This document shows, piece by piece, positions 53,741 to 62,447 of a stretch of 64,000 nucleotides of DNA. The stretch spans positions 496,001-560,000 of the forward strand of contig CABJAM010000001.1 of assembly GCA_902363555.1 (NCBI GenBank), in the 5' to 3' direction. The DNA comes from Lachnospiraceae bacterium. Lineage in GTDB: Bacteria; Bacillota; Clostridia; Lachnospirales; Lachnospiraceae. Both the position numbers and the translations under genes were made by a program. The notes beneath the pieces are model-generated. The model did no database searches and was not told the DNA's origin. It was given only the letters and a program-made list of their open reading frames with translations. Positions within the stretch are counted from its first letter, which is position 1, and every line of letters starts with the position of its first letter.

Positions 53741-54172
53741 GTGGAGGAAAACGAAAGCCGGGTTCTCCCGATTCTTGCCCGAAGCTATGGCATGGAGCAG
53801 GACGGGGACGGCTGGCGTTTTGAGGGGGTGCAGTACCGCAGGCAGGAGCCGGAAACGCCGGTCCATTTTATTGTACGGGATATGGGCAGCGCCGGAGCGC
53901 CGCCGCAGGACGCCGATCTGCTGGTCCTGCTCTGCGGGACAAAGGCGTGGGAACTTCCTCATACCGCCAAGCTGAAACGGACGCAGGACGGCAACCATGC
54001 CTTTCTCTTGTGTCCGTTTGTCGTGGAGGATTCCAGAGGGGATGTGGCGGAAGCCTTACAGGACGATTACCACAAGGTTCTGTTTCTGGACTATCAGCCG
54101 GAGCCGACAGACGGCGCGGCAAACGCAAAACAGTTTAAGACGATGATCACAAAATATATCACAGGGGCGTAA
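53741..54172 (+). CDS. Tn1549-like ICE accessory protein, 5'-truncated
   Basis: The frame (ESRVLPILARSYGMEQDGDG, then DADLLVLLCGTKAWELPHTA and KVLFLDYQPEPTD) resembles a small conserved protein of Clostridial conjugative elements. The frame is open upstream to about 53626 without a start or ribosome binding site; the normal N-terminus (about 15 residues) is replaced by unrelated sequence next to the transposase remnant. It is probably a remnant. The GTG at 53741 is only a formal start. It precedes an ICE-type helix-turn-helix gene by 24 bp. Confidence 0.6.
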   Translation: MEENESRVLPILARSYGMEQDGDGWRFEGVQYRRQEPETPVHFIVRDMGSAGAPPQDADLLVLLCGTKAWELPHTAKLKRTQDGNHAFLLCPFVVEDSRGDVAEALQDDYHKVLFLDYQPEPTDGAANAKQFKTMITKYITGA

Positions 54173-54196
54173 CCCCGGCATAAGGAGGAATTTTTG

Positions 54197-54997
54197 ATGA
54201 TGACAAAACAAGCCGAGTTAAAGCAGAAAGCCTATCAGAGCAGCTTAAAGAGCCGTGCGCTCTCTGTTCTGATTTACCTGATCGACCGTTCCAATAAGGA
54301 CTTGACCTGTTTCCCGGCCATTCCCACTATGGCAGAGCAGCTCCACGTTTCCATTTCCACGGTGAAACGCGCCCTGCATGGGCTGGTGGATGCCGGTTTC
54401 ATCAAAAAGGAAACCCGGTTCCGTGAAAAAAACCGGGGGCAGACCTCTAACCTCTATATCCTTGTGCAGCCGGAGGACGTGCTAGAGCGTGTTTTAGAAA
54501 TACTTCCCGCCATCTGCACGCCCCACTTCGCGGTATATTTGACCCGAATTCAGGTTACATAGCCCGCTATGCGCCCTTCATTCGGGCCAAATCTCCCACA
54601 AAGTGGAACGCACAGCTGACGAAAAGTATTTTTCAAACACGCTCTAGAGCCGACGCCCGCTCCGGATATGGAGAATGATGTTACAGACGCACAGAAAGCC
54701 TCAGAGCAGCCCTGCGAGGTGCGGCACATTACCTTTGCAGACATTACTGGCCATGAAGCAGAGCAGGAAGCAATCACGGAAGAAAGCGTTGATACAGAAC
54801 CACAGGATAGTCAGGATTATTCGCCTGCACCCTATAACGACACCCCCGTTCACCTGCTATTTGGGCAGTGTATTCACCATATGCCAAGGGTGCGATTCAC
54901 AGGAAAAAGCGCAGGACGAGGACTGCCCTGCGTTTCTCTTTCTGCCTGCTGGACGGGGGGGGTTCAGTTTGCACCCTCCTTGAACTACTCAATTTAA
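54197..54997 (+). pseudogene. ICE-type helix-turn-helix protein gene split by a MITE
   Basis: Residues 1-96 (KQAELKQKAYQSSLKSRALS, then PTMAEQLHVSISTVKRALHG) form a winged helix-turn-helix like that of the replication/regulatory proteins in Tn1549-type elements. The frame runs into a 160-bp inverted-repeat element after Q-P-E-D-V-L-E and stops at 54562 within it. On the far side the same phase resumes at 54647 (PTPAPDMENDVTDAQ, then ITFADITGHEAEQE) to 54997. Removing 54485-54646 rejoins the gene in frame. The ATG at 54197 is 8 bases after AAGGAGG. The downstream end also looks altered (no typical C-terminus). Confidence 0.75.
54485..54644. mobile_element. 160-bp MITE with long terminal inverted repeats, TA target duplication
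   Basis: The left end reads GAGCGTGTTTTAGAAATACT and the right end, on the other strand, GAGCGTGTTTGAAAAATACT. The two halves stay imperfectly complementary to a central ATAGCCCGCTAT palindrome, so each half is about 80 bp. A TA lies on both sides (54483-54484 and 54645-54646), consistent with a TA target duplication. It has no ORF. It interrupts the helix-turn-helix gene described at 54197-54997. Confidence 0.78.
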
Positions 54998-55161
54998 CGA
55001 TTTGGAAAAGCGTAAAAGTATGTATGAAACATAAGCAATAAGATAAATCTTAATGCGCAACCCAAGACATGGGAAGCAAATAGCGATTATGTATCCGCCG
55101 TTTTTCTGGTTTATGGATTCCGTCGGTGGTAATAGGCTTGATTCAAATCTTCTTCGCTATA

Positions 55162-55176
55162 TTCAACACTGTTGAA
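55162..55176. promoter_or_regulatory. Perfect palindrome upstream of the TetR gene
   Basis: TTCAACACTGTTGAA is a perfect 15-bp palindrome centred 52 bp before a second one (55221-55235) with the same AACA-N-TGTT core, so it may be an additional TetR operator. Confidence 0.45.
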
Positions 55177-55192
55177 AGTTTTGATATGGATA

Positions 55193-55235
55193 TTGACAAA
55201 TCTCTTGATTCGCCGTATTATATAACAGTGTTATA
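55193..55235 (+). promoter_or_regulatory. Promoter with overlapping TetR-type operator
   Basis: TTGACA (55193-55198) and TATTAT (55216-55221) are 17 bp apart, a close match to the consensus. The perfect palindrome TATAACAGTGTTATA (55221-55235) begins at the -10, an ideal place for autorepression by the TetR protein. Confidence 0.65.
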
Positions 55236-55250
55236 ATTGGAGGTGAGTGA

Positions 55251-55868
55251 ATGAATGAAGCGGAACAGACAACATTAAACCTAATTCTTTCAGCCGCCAT
55301 GCGGGAATTTCTTGAAAAAGGATTCAAATCCGCTTCCTTGCGAAATATTGTCAAAACAGCGGGAGTTACAACGGGCGCGTTCTATGGTTACTATCACAGC
55401 AAGGAAGATTTATTTGAAGCACTGGTAGGCGAACAGTATGACTTTCTTTTGAACTGCTTTTGCAAGGCGCAGAAAGAATTTGCGGACATCCCACCAGAAG
55501 AACAGCCAGACAATCTTACCGACATTTCCGGTGAGTGTATGTACGAAATGCTTTTGTATGCCTATGACCATTTGAATGAATTTAAGCTCATTCTCTGCCG
55601 TTCCGAGGGAACACGTTTTTCCAAACTGATTGATGAAATGGTGGAAATAGAAACAAAAGGAACACATGATTATTTGGCGGTGCTTGTAAAGTTAGGCAGA
55701 CCGTCGCCGCCTATTGATGAACGGTTAGAGCATATATTGATTACCGGAATGTTTAATACATTTTTTGAGTTGATTATACATGAAATGCCGATTGAAGAAG
55801 CAAAGCATTATCTAAAAGAAATGAGAGCTTTTTACACCGCTGGGTGGCTGAAAATTATGGGGCAATAA
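55251..55868 (+). CDS. TetR/AcrR-family transcriptional regulator
   Basis: This 205-residue regulator has the N-terminal TetR helix-turn-helix (LRNIVKTAGVTTGAFYGYYH, about residues 32-51, then SKEDLFEALV) and a ligand-binding C-terminal domain with no recognisable motif. The ATG follows GGAGGTGAG. It precedes the ABC pair by 108 bp and probably controls itself and that pair through the palindromes upstream. Confidence 0.9.
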   Translation: MNEAEQTTLNLILSAAMREFLEKGFKSASLRNIVKTAGVTTGAFYGYYHSKEDLFEALVGEQYDFLLNCFCKAQKEFADIPPEEQPDNLTDISGECMYEMLLYAYDHLNEFKLILCRSEGTRFSKLIDEMVEIETKGTHDYLAVLVKLGRPSPPIDERLEHILITGMFNTFFELIIHEMPIEEAKHYLKEMRAFYTAGWLKIMGQ

Positions 55869-55890
55869 GCCCTATAATTTTCACATGAAG

Positions 55891-55906
55891 GTTAGCAGTA
55901 ACTAAC
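55891..55906. promoter_or_regulatory. GTTAG/ACTAAC inverted repeat upstream of the ABC pair
   Basis: GTTAGCAGTAACTAAC lies 70 bp upstream of the ABC gene. A related 16-mer, GTTAGTTCTTACTAAC, lies upstream of the Dpp-type operon at 60645-60660, with 12 of 16 bases identical. It may be a common regulator site. Confidence 0.45.
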
Positions 55907-55976
55907 TTGCTGCAATGGATATTCGGGAACGCATTTTGCGTTTTCATATCATAAATCATTTTAAGGAGGTTTTTCA

Positions 55977-57767
55977 ATGAAAAAGCAATCGAATCTATCG
56001 AGATTGATGGAGTATGCCGGGAAACATAAGATATTAACCTATCTTTCTTGGGTACTGTCCGTAACGAGTGCGCTGCTGGCTCTTGTGCCTTTTTGGTACA
56101 TATGGCGTATCATTCACGACATACTGGAGGTTTCCCCGGACTTTTCACAGGCAGGGAATGTCACACGCTATGGCTGGTCTGCTGTATTATTTGCGGTTAT
56201 ATCTGTTGTGGTTTATATAGCCGCCCTCCTGTGCTCGCACATCAGCGCGTTCCGGGTGGCCGCGAATATCCGAAAGGAACTTATGCGGCATATCACAATC
56301 CTGCCGCTTGGAGTGACGGAAAAGTATGGAAGCGGGAAACTGCGACGGATCGTAAATAGTTCCAGTGCCGCTACCGAAACGTATCTTGCACACAGGCTGC
56401 CCGACAAAGCGGGGGCGATTGCCACGCCAATAGGACTGCTCTTTTTACTGCTCGCGTTTGATTGGCGGCTGGGACTTCTAAGCCTTGTTCCCGTTGCGCT
56501 TGGCTTTCTGATTATGATGAAAATGACTGGAAAGGATATGGCGCAGAGAATGGAGCAGTATCAGAATTCGCTTTCCGATATGTCAAATGAAGCCGTTGAA
56601 TATGTAAGGGGCATACCCGTAGTAAAGACTTTTGGGCAGACAATTTTCTCTTTCAAACGCTTCAAGGACTCGATTGATAATTACGAAAAATGGGTCATCG
56701 CATACACAAAAGCGTTAAGGCTCCCTATGATGTTTTATACAACCGCAATCAATGGTGTATTTGCCTTTCTAATCGCCGGAGGTATTATCTTTACAAGGGG
56801 CGGAGTAACAAATGAGTTGCTGCTGAATCTTATTTTCTACATTGTAATTACGCCTGTTATCGGTACGACACTCACTAAAATCATGTTTATGAGTGAGGAC
56901 GCAATGATTGTAAGTGACGCAATGGGCAGGATTGATGAAGTGCTAAACGAAAAGCCACTGTCTGAAAGTCAGGCAAACAATATACCGTCTGATCATTCGA
57001 TTGCATTAGAACACGTTACTTACAGCTATGACGGGGAGAAAAACGCACTCGATGATGTATCTTTGCGGATAGAGCCGGGACAGACAATTGCTTTAGTTGG
57101 CGCGTCTGGCGGCGGCAAGACGACGCTTGCAAATATCGTGACAAGATTTTTCGACCCAGTGGAGGGGCGCGTACTGATAGGAAATATCGACATACGCGAC
57201 ATTCCAAAAGAAACATTGATGAATAAGGTATCTTTTGTATTTCAGAATAGCCGCCTTATCAAAGCGTCCATATTAGATAATGTGCGTATGGCAAAGCCAA
57301 ACGCCACGCGTGAAGAAATCGCTCATGCGTTGAAAGCTGCACAGTGCATGGATATTATTGAAAAGTTACCGAATGGCATAGATACCGTTGTCGGAACAAA
57401 TGGCGTATACCTGTCCGGCGGCGAACAGCAGCGAATAGCGATTGCCCGCGCCATCTTGAAAAATGCACCTATCCTCATTCTTGATGAGGCGACGGCATTT
57501 GCCGACCCCGACAATGAGGTGCTGATCCAACAGGCATTATCTGCTCTTTCAAAGGGGAAAACCGTGATTATGATTGCACACAGGCTGTCGTCCATCACAG
57601 ACGCAGACTGTATTTATGTACTGCAAGACGGCAAAATTGCCGAAAGTGGCACGCATAGCAAGCTGATAGAGAGAAATGGCATATTCACGCGTATGTGGAA
57701 GAATTATTCCGAAGCGGCGGAATGGAGAATCTCGAATGAAAAAATAGGATTGGAGGCAAAGGCATGA
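55977..57767 (+). CDS. ABC transporter, fused membrane and ATPase domains (YbtP/Q-like), first subunit
   Basis: This 596-residue half-transporter has a six-segment membrane domain (residues 1-310) and an ATPase domain with Walker A VGASGGGKTT, signature YLSGGEQQRIAIARA and Walker B ILILDEATAFADPDNE. The helical segment YQNSLSDMSNEAVEYVRGIP and the PDKAG motif are usual in the siderophore-type YbtPQ/IrtAB branch, which have exporter fold but can import. AAGGAGG precedes the ATG. It overlaps the next half-transporter gene by four bases, so they probably form a heterodimer. Direction and cargo are uncertain. Confidence 0.88.
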   Translation: MKKQSNLSRLMEYAGKHKILTYLSWVLSVTSALLALVPFWYIWRIIHDILEVSPDFSQAGNVTRYGWSAVLFAVISVVVYIAALLCSHISAFRVAANIRKELMRHITILPLGVTEKYGSGKLRRIVNSSSAATETYLAHRLPDKAGAIATPIGLLFLLLAFDWRLGLLSLVPVALGFLIMMKMTGKDMAQRMEQYQNSLSDMSNEAVEYVRGIPVVKTFGQTIFSFKRFKDSIDNYEKWVIAYTKALRLPMMFYTTAINGVFAFLIAGGIIFTRGGVTNELLLNLIFYIVITPVIGTTLTKIMFMSEDAMIVSDAMGRIDEVLNEKPLSESQANNIPSDHSIALEHVTYSYDGEKNALDDVSLRIEPGQTIALVGASGGGKTTLANIVTRFFDPVEGRVLIGNIDIRDIPKETLMNKVSFVFQNSRLIKASILDNVRMAKPNATREEIAHALKAAQCMDIIEKLPNGIDTVVGTNGVYLSGGEQQRIAIARAILKNAPILILDEATAFADPDNEVLIQQALSALSKGKTVIMIAHRLSSITDADCIYVLQDGKIAESGTHSKLIERNGIFTRMWKNYSEAAEWRISNEKIGLEAKA

Positions 57768-59494
57768 TTAAGACACTGCAAAGACGTTTTGCGTTATCAA
57801 AAGAAGGGGCCGTCGATTTAGTAAAAGGGTGTATTGCCTGCGTTGTACAGGATATATCGTTTATGCTTCCTGTCGGGCTTCTATACTACTTTGTCATTGA
57901 TACTATGAATGGCGGTGTGAGTGGAAACCGCATAGCTTTTTATGTGATTGGCGCTTTGGTTTGCTTATGCCTTATATTTATTGCGACTTGGTTTCAATAT
58001 AACACCACTTATTTAGCAACCTATGTGGAAAGTGGTGTAAGGCGTATTTCCTTAGCCGAGCAGCTCCGTAAAATACCATTATCCTTTTTGGGCAAAAAAG
58101 ACCTTGCCGATTTGACAAATTCTATTATGGGGGACTGTGCAACACTGGAAACAGCATTTTCCCATTATGTCCCCGCCTTAGCAGGCTCCATTATTTCAAC
58201 AACGCTAATCGCAGTCAGCCTTTTTGTTTACGATTGGCGTATGGCTCTTGCGGCGGTTTGGGTTTTGCCGATTGCATTTGCAATCACATTCTTTTCAGCC
58301 CGTATACAGGAGTATTTTAACCGTAAATCCGTAGCTGCAAATGTCGCTCTTGAAAGCGGTGTACAGGAGTGTATTGAGAGCTTGCAGGACTTAAAAGCAA
58401 ATAATGCGGAAGAAAGTTATCTGAAAGGACTCAGCAGAAAAATTGATTATGTGGAACAACGGCACATTATTTCGGAACTCGGAACAGCCCTTTTTGTTGT
58501 CTCGTCAACGCTGATATTAAAGTTTGGGATTGCCACGGTTGCGCTTGTCGGTTCTGCGCTGCTCATTCGCGGGGAGATTGATATTCCGCTATTCTTTATG
58601 TTTTTGCTTGTCGCTTCAAGGCTGTATGCTCCGCTTGAAGGCGCACTGCAAAATCTCGCTGCGGTGATTTCCACCAAAACAAACATAAACCGCATGAACG
58701 AAATTCTTGACCAGCCTGTTCAAACGGGCAGTAATCATGTAACAAATAAAGGTTATGATATTGTGTTCGACCATGTGGGCTTCTCTTACAATACCGGGGA
58801 AACCGTATTGAAGGATGTATCTTTTATTGCAAAACAAGGGGAAGTTACCGCCCTGGTCGGTCCGTCCGGCGGCGGCAAAACTACGGTGTCACGTCTTGCC
58901 GCGAGATTTTGGGATATAACCAAAGGCAAAATCACGGTCGGAGGTATGGACATATCGAAGATAGAACCGGAAACATTATTGTCGCTGTACTCCATTGTTT
59001 TTCAAGATGTAACGCTGTTTAACAATACAATCATGGAGAATATCAGAATTGGCAGAAAAGATGCGACAGATGAAGAAGTGATTGCTGCCGCAAGATTGGC
59101 AAATTGTGAAGAATTTGCAGAGAAGCTCCTGAACGGATATAACAGTATGATTGGTGAAAATGGCTGTGAATTGTCCGGCGGCGAAAGGCAGCGTATTTCA
59201 ATCGCCCGTGCTTTCCTTAAGGATTCCCCTATTATTTTACTGGACGAAGCAACGGCAAGCCTTGATGTGGAAAACGAAACACTGATACAGGCTGCTTTGT
59301 CAAGGCTGATAAAGGATAAGACCGTGCTTGTTATCGCTCACCGTATGCGTACTGTCAGCGGCGCGGATAAAGTGGTTGTGCTTTCAGATGGCTGCGTTGC
59401 AGAGCAAGGAACGCCGAAGGAGCTGATGAATACAGGCAAGATTTATCCGCATATGATAAAGCTGCAAATGATTAGTCAGGACTGGGGGATTTAA
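57764..59494 (+). CDS. ABC transporter, fused membrane and ATPase domains, second subunit
   Basis: This 576-residue half-transporter is the partner of the previous one. Its ATPase domain has VGPSGGGKTT, CELSGGERQRISIARAFL and IILLDEATASLDVENE. The Walker B ends ...E-A-T-A-S-L-D with a complete catalytic Glu, and the partner is also complete (D-E-A-T-A), so both sites may hydrolyse ATP. The start overlaps the partner's stop (ATGA). Confidence 0.88.
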   Translation: MIKTLQRRFALSKEGAVDLVKGCIACVVQDISFMLPVGLLYYFVIDTMNGGVSGNRIAFYVIGALVCLCLIFIATWFQYNTTYLATYVESGVRRISLAEQLRKIPLSFLGKKDLADLTNSIMGDCATLETAFSHYVPALAGSIISTTLIAVSLFVYDWRMALAAVWVLPIAFAITFFSARIQEYFNRKSVAANVALESGVQECIESLQDLKANNAEESYLKGLSRKIDYVEQRHIISELGTALFVVSSTLILKFGIATVALVGSALLIRGEIDIPLFFMFLLVASRLYAPLEGALQNLAAVISTKTNINRMNEILDQPVQTGSNHVTNKGYDIVFDHVGFSYNTGETVLKDVSFIAKQGEVTALVGPSGGGKTTVSRLAARFWDITKGKITVGGMDISKIEPETLLSLYSIVFQDVTLFNNTIMENIRIGRKDATDEEVIAAARLANCEEFAEKLLNGYNSMIGENGCELSGGERQRISIARAFLKDSPIILLDEATASLDVENETLIQAALSRLIKDKTVLVIAHRMRTVSGADKVVVLSDGCVAEQGTPKELMNTGKIYPHMIKLQMISQDWGI

Positions 59495-59495
59495 T

Positions 59496-59524
59496 TTGTC
59501 TTTTCTTTCCACAAACGATATAAT
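59496..59524 (+). promoter_or_regulatory. Promoter for the AraC regulator
   Basis: TTGTCT (59496-59501) and TATAAT (59519-59524) are 17 bp apart, 31 bp before the AraC start codon, so the regulator can be transcribed separately from the ABC genes. Confidence 0.55.
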
Positions 59525-59554
59525 CATTATAGTTCGTTTGAGAGAGGAGCTTTT

Positions 59555-60514
59555 ATGAGTGATATTTCTACATTTCACAAGATATATACAACCAGAGAGG
59601 ATGCAGAGAACAGTCAGGCAATTTTGCACGAAGGAAATGAATTTGGCGAAGGTGTTATGAGACGTTTTGAGATTGCACCGGGCGTACAAATCACCTACAA
59701 CGATTTGAAAATGGACTCCTGTTTCCGTCCTATCCGTTTTGAAAAGGACTTCTTGCAGATCAATCATTGCTTGGAAGGCTGCTATGAGTGCGAACTGGAG
59801 GGTGGTGCAGTCAGTTTCTTAGGAGAGGGTGACCTCTGTGTGGATTATCTTTCTAAAAACAAACAGGTATTTCTTGGCTCCCGTATCCCGTTGAAAAAAT
59901 ATCGAGGTATTACGGTATTACTGGAAATGGAAACGGCACAAAAAACCTTGGACGATGGTTTCCGGCAGGCACATATCAATCTGACGCAGATAAAGGATCA
60001 TCTGTGTTCAGACAGCCGATCCCTTATTATTAAATCTAAGCATGAGATCGATCACATCTTCAGTGAGCTATACTCCGTAGACGAGCGCATCCAAATACCA
60101 TACTTTTGGATTAAGATTATTGAACTTTTACTGTTCCTGAGCCTTCTGGATGGGAGCGCAGTTCGCCGGCCGCAGCAGTTCTCCGCGGATATATCCAAGA
60201 GAACGCAGGAAGTCTACCAGTATATCATTGAAAATCCTTTTATGAAAGACACCATCCCCGCTCTGGCCTGTATGTTCGGAGTTGCGGAATCCAGCCTCAA
60301 GAGATGCTTCAAGTCTATCTCCGGTTCGTCTATCGGCACCTTTGTAAAGGCCAAGCGGATGGAGGCAGCCGCCGAGATGCTGATTTCAGAACCCACCTTA
60401 AGCATTGGAGAGATTGGAAGTGTAGCTGGATATGAAAACCAAAGCAAATTCTCTGCCGCTTTCAAGGCCGTGATGGGGGTAACGCCACAGGCATATCGCC
60501 ATAAATATTGCTGA
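59555..60514 (+). CDS. AraC-family regulator (YbtA/PchR-like)
   Basis: This 319-residue protein has a sensor domain (residues 1-200, HCLEGCYECELEGGAVSFLG) and a C-terminal AraC DNA-binding domain (PALACMFGVAESSLKRCFKS, then LSIGEIGSVAGYENQSKFSA). The sensor layout is like PchR/YbtA regulators, which respond to metal-siderophore complexes and sit with similar ABC genes. GAGAGGAG precedes the ATG. It lies between the YbtPQ-like pair and the Dpp/Nik-type importer and may control both. Confidence 0.83.
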   Translation: MSDISTFHKIYTTREDAENSQAILHEGNEFGEGVMRRFEIAPGVQITYNDLKMDSCFRPIRFEKDFLQINHCLEGCYECELEGGAVSFLGEGDLCVDYLSKNKQVFLGSRIPLKKYRGITVLLEMETAQKTLDDGFRQAHINLTQIKDHLCSDSRSLIIKSKHEIDHIFSELYSVDERIQIPYFWIKIIELLLFLSLLDGSAVRRPQQFSADISKRTQEVYQYIIENPFMKDTIPALACMFGVAESSLKRCFKSISGSSIGTFVKAKRMEAAAEMLISEPTLSIGEIGSVAGYENQSKFSAAFKAVMGVTPQAYRHKYC

Positions 60515-60606
60515 CCTGTTTGGAGTAAAAACAGACCTGTTTGGTTATATACTGAACTGCTTTGGTGTGCTATCATAGATTGCGTGCTGATAGTAAGTAC
60601 ACTGGT

Positions 60607-60636
60607 AAAGAGCCGTTGTACAGCGGCTCTTTTTTT
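60607..60636 (+). terminator. Terminator after the AraC gene
   Basis: AGAGCCG and CGGCTCT form a 7-bp stem (extended by A-T pairs) with an 8-nt loop and a T-run of seven. It separates the AraC gene from the importer operon. Confidence 0.85.
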
Positions 60637-60644
60637 AGTCAATA

Positions 60645-60660
60645 GTTAGTTCTTACTAAC
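60645..60660. promoter_or_regulatory. GTTAG/ACTAAC inverted repeat upstream of the Dpp/Nik-type operon
   Basis: GTTAGTTCTTACTAAC, a good inverted repeat (arms extend to TAGTTAGT/ACTAACTA), lies 18 bp before the first permease start. It resembles the site at 55891-55906. Confidence 0.45.
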
Positions 60661-60678
60661 TAAAAAGGGGGCATTGAA

Positions 60679-61632
60679 GTGAGAAATACAAAAGAAATCG
60701 GTAAGAGAATATGCAAACGGCTTCTCAATTTTATTCTTGTCGTGTGGGGTGTGGTCACGCTCAGCTTCTGCCTGCAGGTTTTTACAGGGACTGATCCGGC
60801 TGAGATGATTGTCCGTAAGGTTAATGTTTTAGCTACGGAGGAACAAATTCAGGCAGTGCGCGTGAGCTTGGGGCTGGACGCTCCATTTCTGGAACGGTAC
60901 ACCGATTACATAAAGGGTGTGCTGACGGGTGATTTGGGAACATCCATTATTAATCGCCAACCAGTCATTGAGAATATCAAAGATGCTCTTCCAGTGACGT
61001 GCGCGCTGATCATGATGGCAATGGTCTGGGTAGTTTTGTTCACGGTGCTGCTGTCGGCAGTTTCTGTCATACGAAAAGGCGGTATCTTTGACAATGTGAC
61101 CCGCGTCGTTTGTATCATTGGAATATGTGTTCCGAGTTTCTGGCTAGCCCTTATTTTACTGACAGTTTTTGCTGTCCGAATTCCAATTTTTAATGTAATT
61201 GCAGATGGGAGTCTGAAATCCCTCATTCTTCCTTCTGCTGCAATGGCTGTCCCGATCATTTGCATTGCAACCAGAGTCCTCCGTGCCGCAGTTCTAAATG
61301 AATTAAAGAGCGACTATGTGACCTACGCCAGAGCAAGAGGCTTTTCCAATGCACAGATTGTCTACGGAGAGGTGTTGCGGAACGCCCTCCCTGCAGCCAT
61401 CACGCTGTTTGCCCAGTATTGCGCCGCGCTCTTTGGCACTTCCGCTTTGGTGGAGAGTGTTTTCTCCATCCAGGGGCTTGGTATCTACCTGATGAAGTCC
61501 TGCGAGAGTATGGACATCTATGGAATTTCCGGCTCCATCCTGGTGTGCGGTGTACTGTTTGTCTCACTTAACGCTCTGGCGGATGTGCTTTGCGGTATCA
61601 TCTGTCCTGCATATAGGAGGAAGGCTGCATGA
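60679..61632 (+). CDS. ABC transporter permease, DppB/NikB type
   Basis: This 317-residue permease of the dipeptide/nickel importer family has a long first periplasmic loop (GTDPAEMIVRKVNVLATEEQ) and the family motif VLRNALPAAITLFAQYCA near the C-terminus. Six membrane segments are expected. The start is a GTG at 60679 with AGGGGG 7 bases upstream. It overlaps the next permease by four bases. No binding-protein gene precedes it; it may be beyond the window. Confidence 0.89.
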   Translation: MRNTKEIGKRICKRLLNFILVVWGVVTLSFCLQVFTGTDPAEMIVRKVNVLATEEQIQAVRVSLGLDAPFLERYTDYIKGVLTGDLGTSIINRQPVIENIKDALPVTCALIMMAMVWVVLFTVLLSAVSVIRKGGIFDNVTRVVCIIGICVPSFWLALILLTVFAVRIPIFNVIADGSLKSLILPSAAMAVPIICIATRVLRAAVLNELKSDYVTYARARGFSNAQIVYGEVLRNALPAAITLFAQYCAALFGTSALVESVFSIQGLGIYLMKSCESMDIYGISGSILVCGVLFVSLNALADVLCGIICPAYRRKAA

Positions 61633-62447
61633 AACGGAAAGGTCAAATTGCCATTGGAATGGCGCTGATTTTTATATTCGTGATCATGGCGCTGGCGGCT
61701 CCGCTGCTGGCCCCTAATGACCCAAACGCTACAAACCTTGCACTGAAAAACGCGGCTTCTTCTGCGGAGTACCCTCTGGGGTGTGACCAGATGGGACGGT
61801 GTGAGTTGTCCAGGCTGCTCTACGGGACGCGGTATTCCTTGGGACTTTCAGTTCCTGTCTTAGCTGTGCTGGCGGTCGTTGCTCTTATGGTTGGCTCTTA
61901 CGCCAGCTATAAAGGCGGCGTGCTGGATGAAATCGTGCGGATATTCTGTGATATTCTCATGGCTTTTCCGCTCATCGTGATTGCTATGGCGCTGGTATCG
62001 GCGGTGGACAACTCTGTTGCCAGTGTTATGATTGCCATTGGGGTATCCATGCTGGCATGGTTTCTGCGGATGGTACGCTCCTATGCAAAAACCGAGTGCG
62101 GTAAGGAGTACATTGAAGCCTCCAGAGTTTCCGGAGCCTCTGGGCTGCGCATCGTCCTCCGGCATTTGATTCCCAACGTATTCCCGCAGTTCGTAGTGTA
62201 TTTTACGACTGGGATCGCCACAGCTATTATGTCGGTTTCCAGCTTTGCTTTTCTGGGTGTAGGTTTGATTGCCGGAACCCCGGAATGGGGTGCCATGCTG
62301 GGTGAAGCGCGGAACAGCGTGTATTCCAACCCGCTGCTCCTGATTTATCCCGGCATCTGCCTGATTGTCTGCTGCGCGGGTTTTAATCTGTTGGGCGAGG
62401 GCCTGCGGGATGCTATTGGGAAGGAGGATGAAATACGTGTTGCTTGA
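61629..62447 (+). CDS. ABC transporter permease, DppC/NikC type
   Basis: This 272-residue permease has the DppC/NikC pattern: APLLAPNDPNATNLALKN, then PLGCDQMGRCELSRLLYGTR, and the EAA-type loop EASRVSGASGLRIVLRHLIP. About six membrane segments are present. ATGA overlap with the previous gene shows translational coupling. The AGGAGG in the upstream gene's last codons serves as its ribosome binding site. Confidence 0.9.
   Translation: MKRKGQIAIGMALIFIFVIMALAAPLLAPNDPNATNLALKNAASSAEYPLGCDQMGRCELSRLLYGTRYSLGLSVPVLAVLAVVALMVGSYASYKGGVLDEIVRIFCDILMAFPLIVIAMALVSAVDNSVASVMIAIGVSMLAWFLRMVRSYAKTECGKEYIEASRVSGASGLRIVLRHLIPNVFPQFVVYFTTGIATAIMSVSSFAFLGVGLIAGTPEWGAMLGEARNSVYSNPLLLIYPGICLIVCCAGFNLLGEGLRDAIGKEDEIRVA

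Larger units (their letters stand above)
54998..55250. other. Region between ICE remnant and TetR gene
   Basis: I see no gene here. It holds the TetR promoter and its two palindromes (55162-55176 and 55221-55235). Confidence 0.45.
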
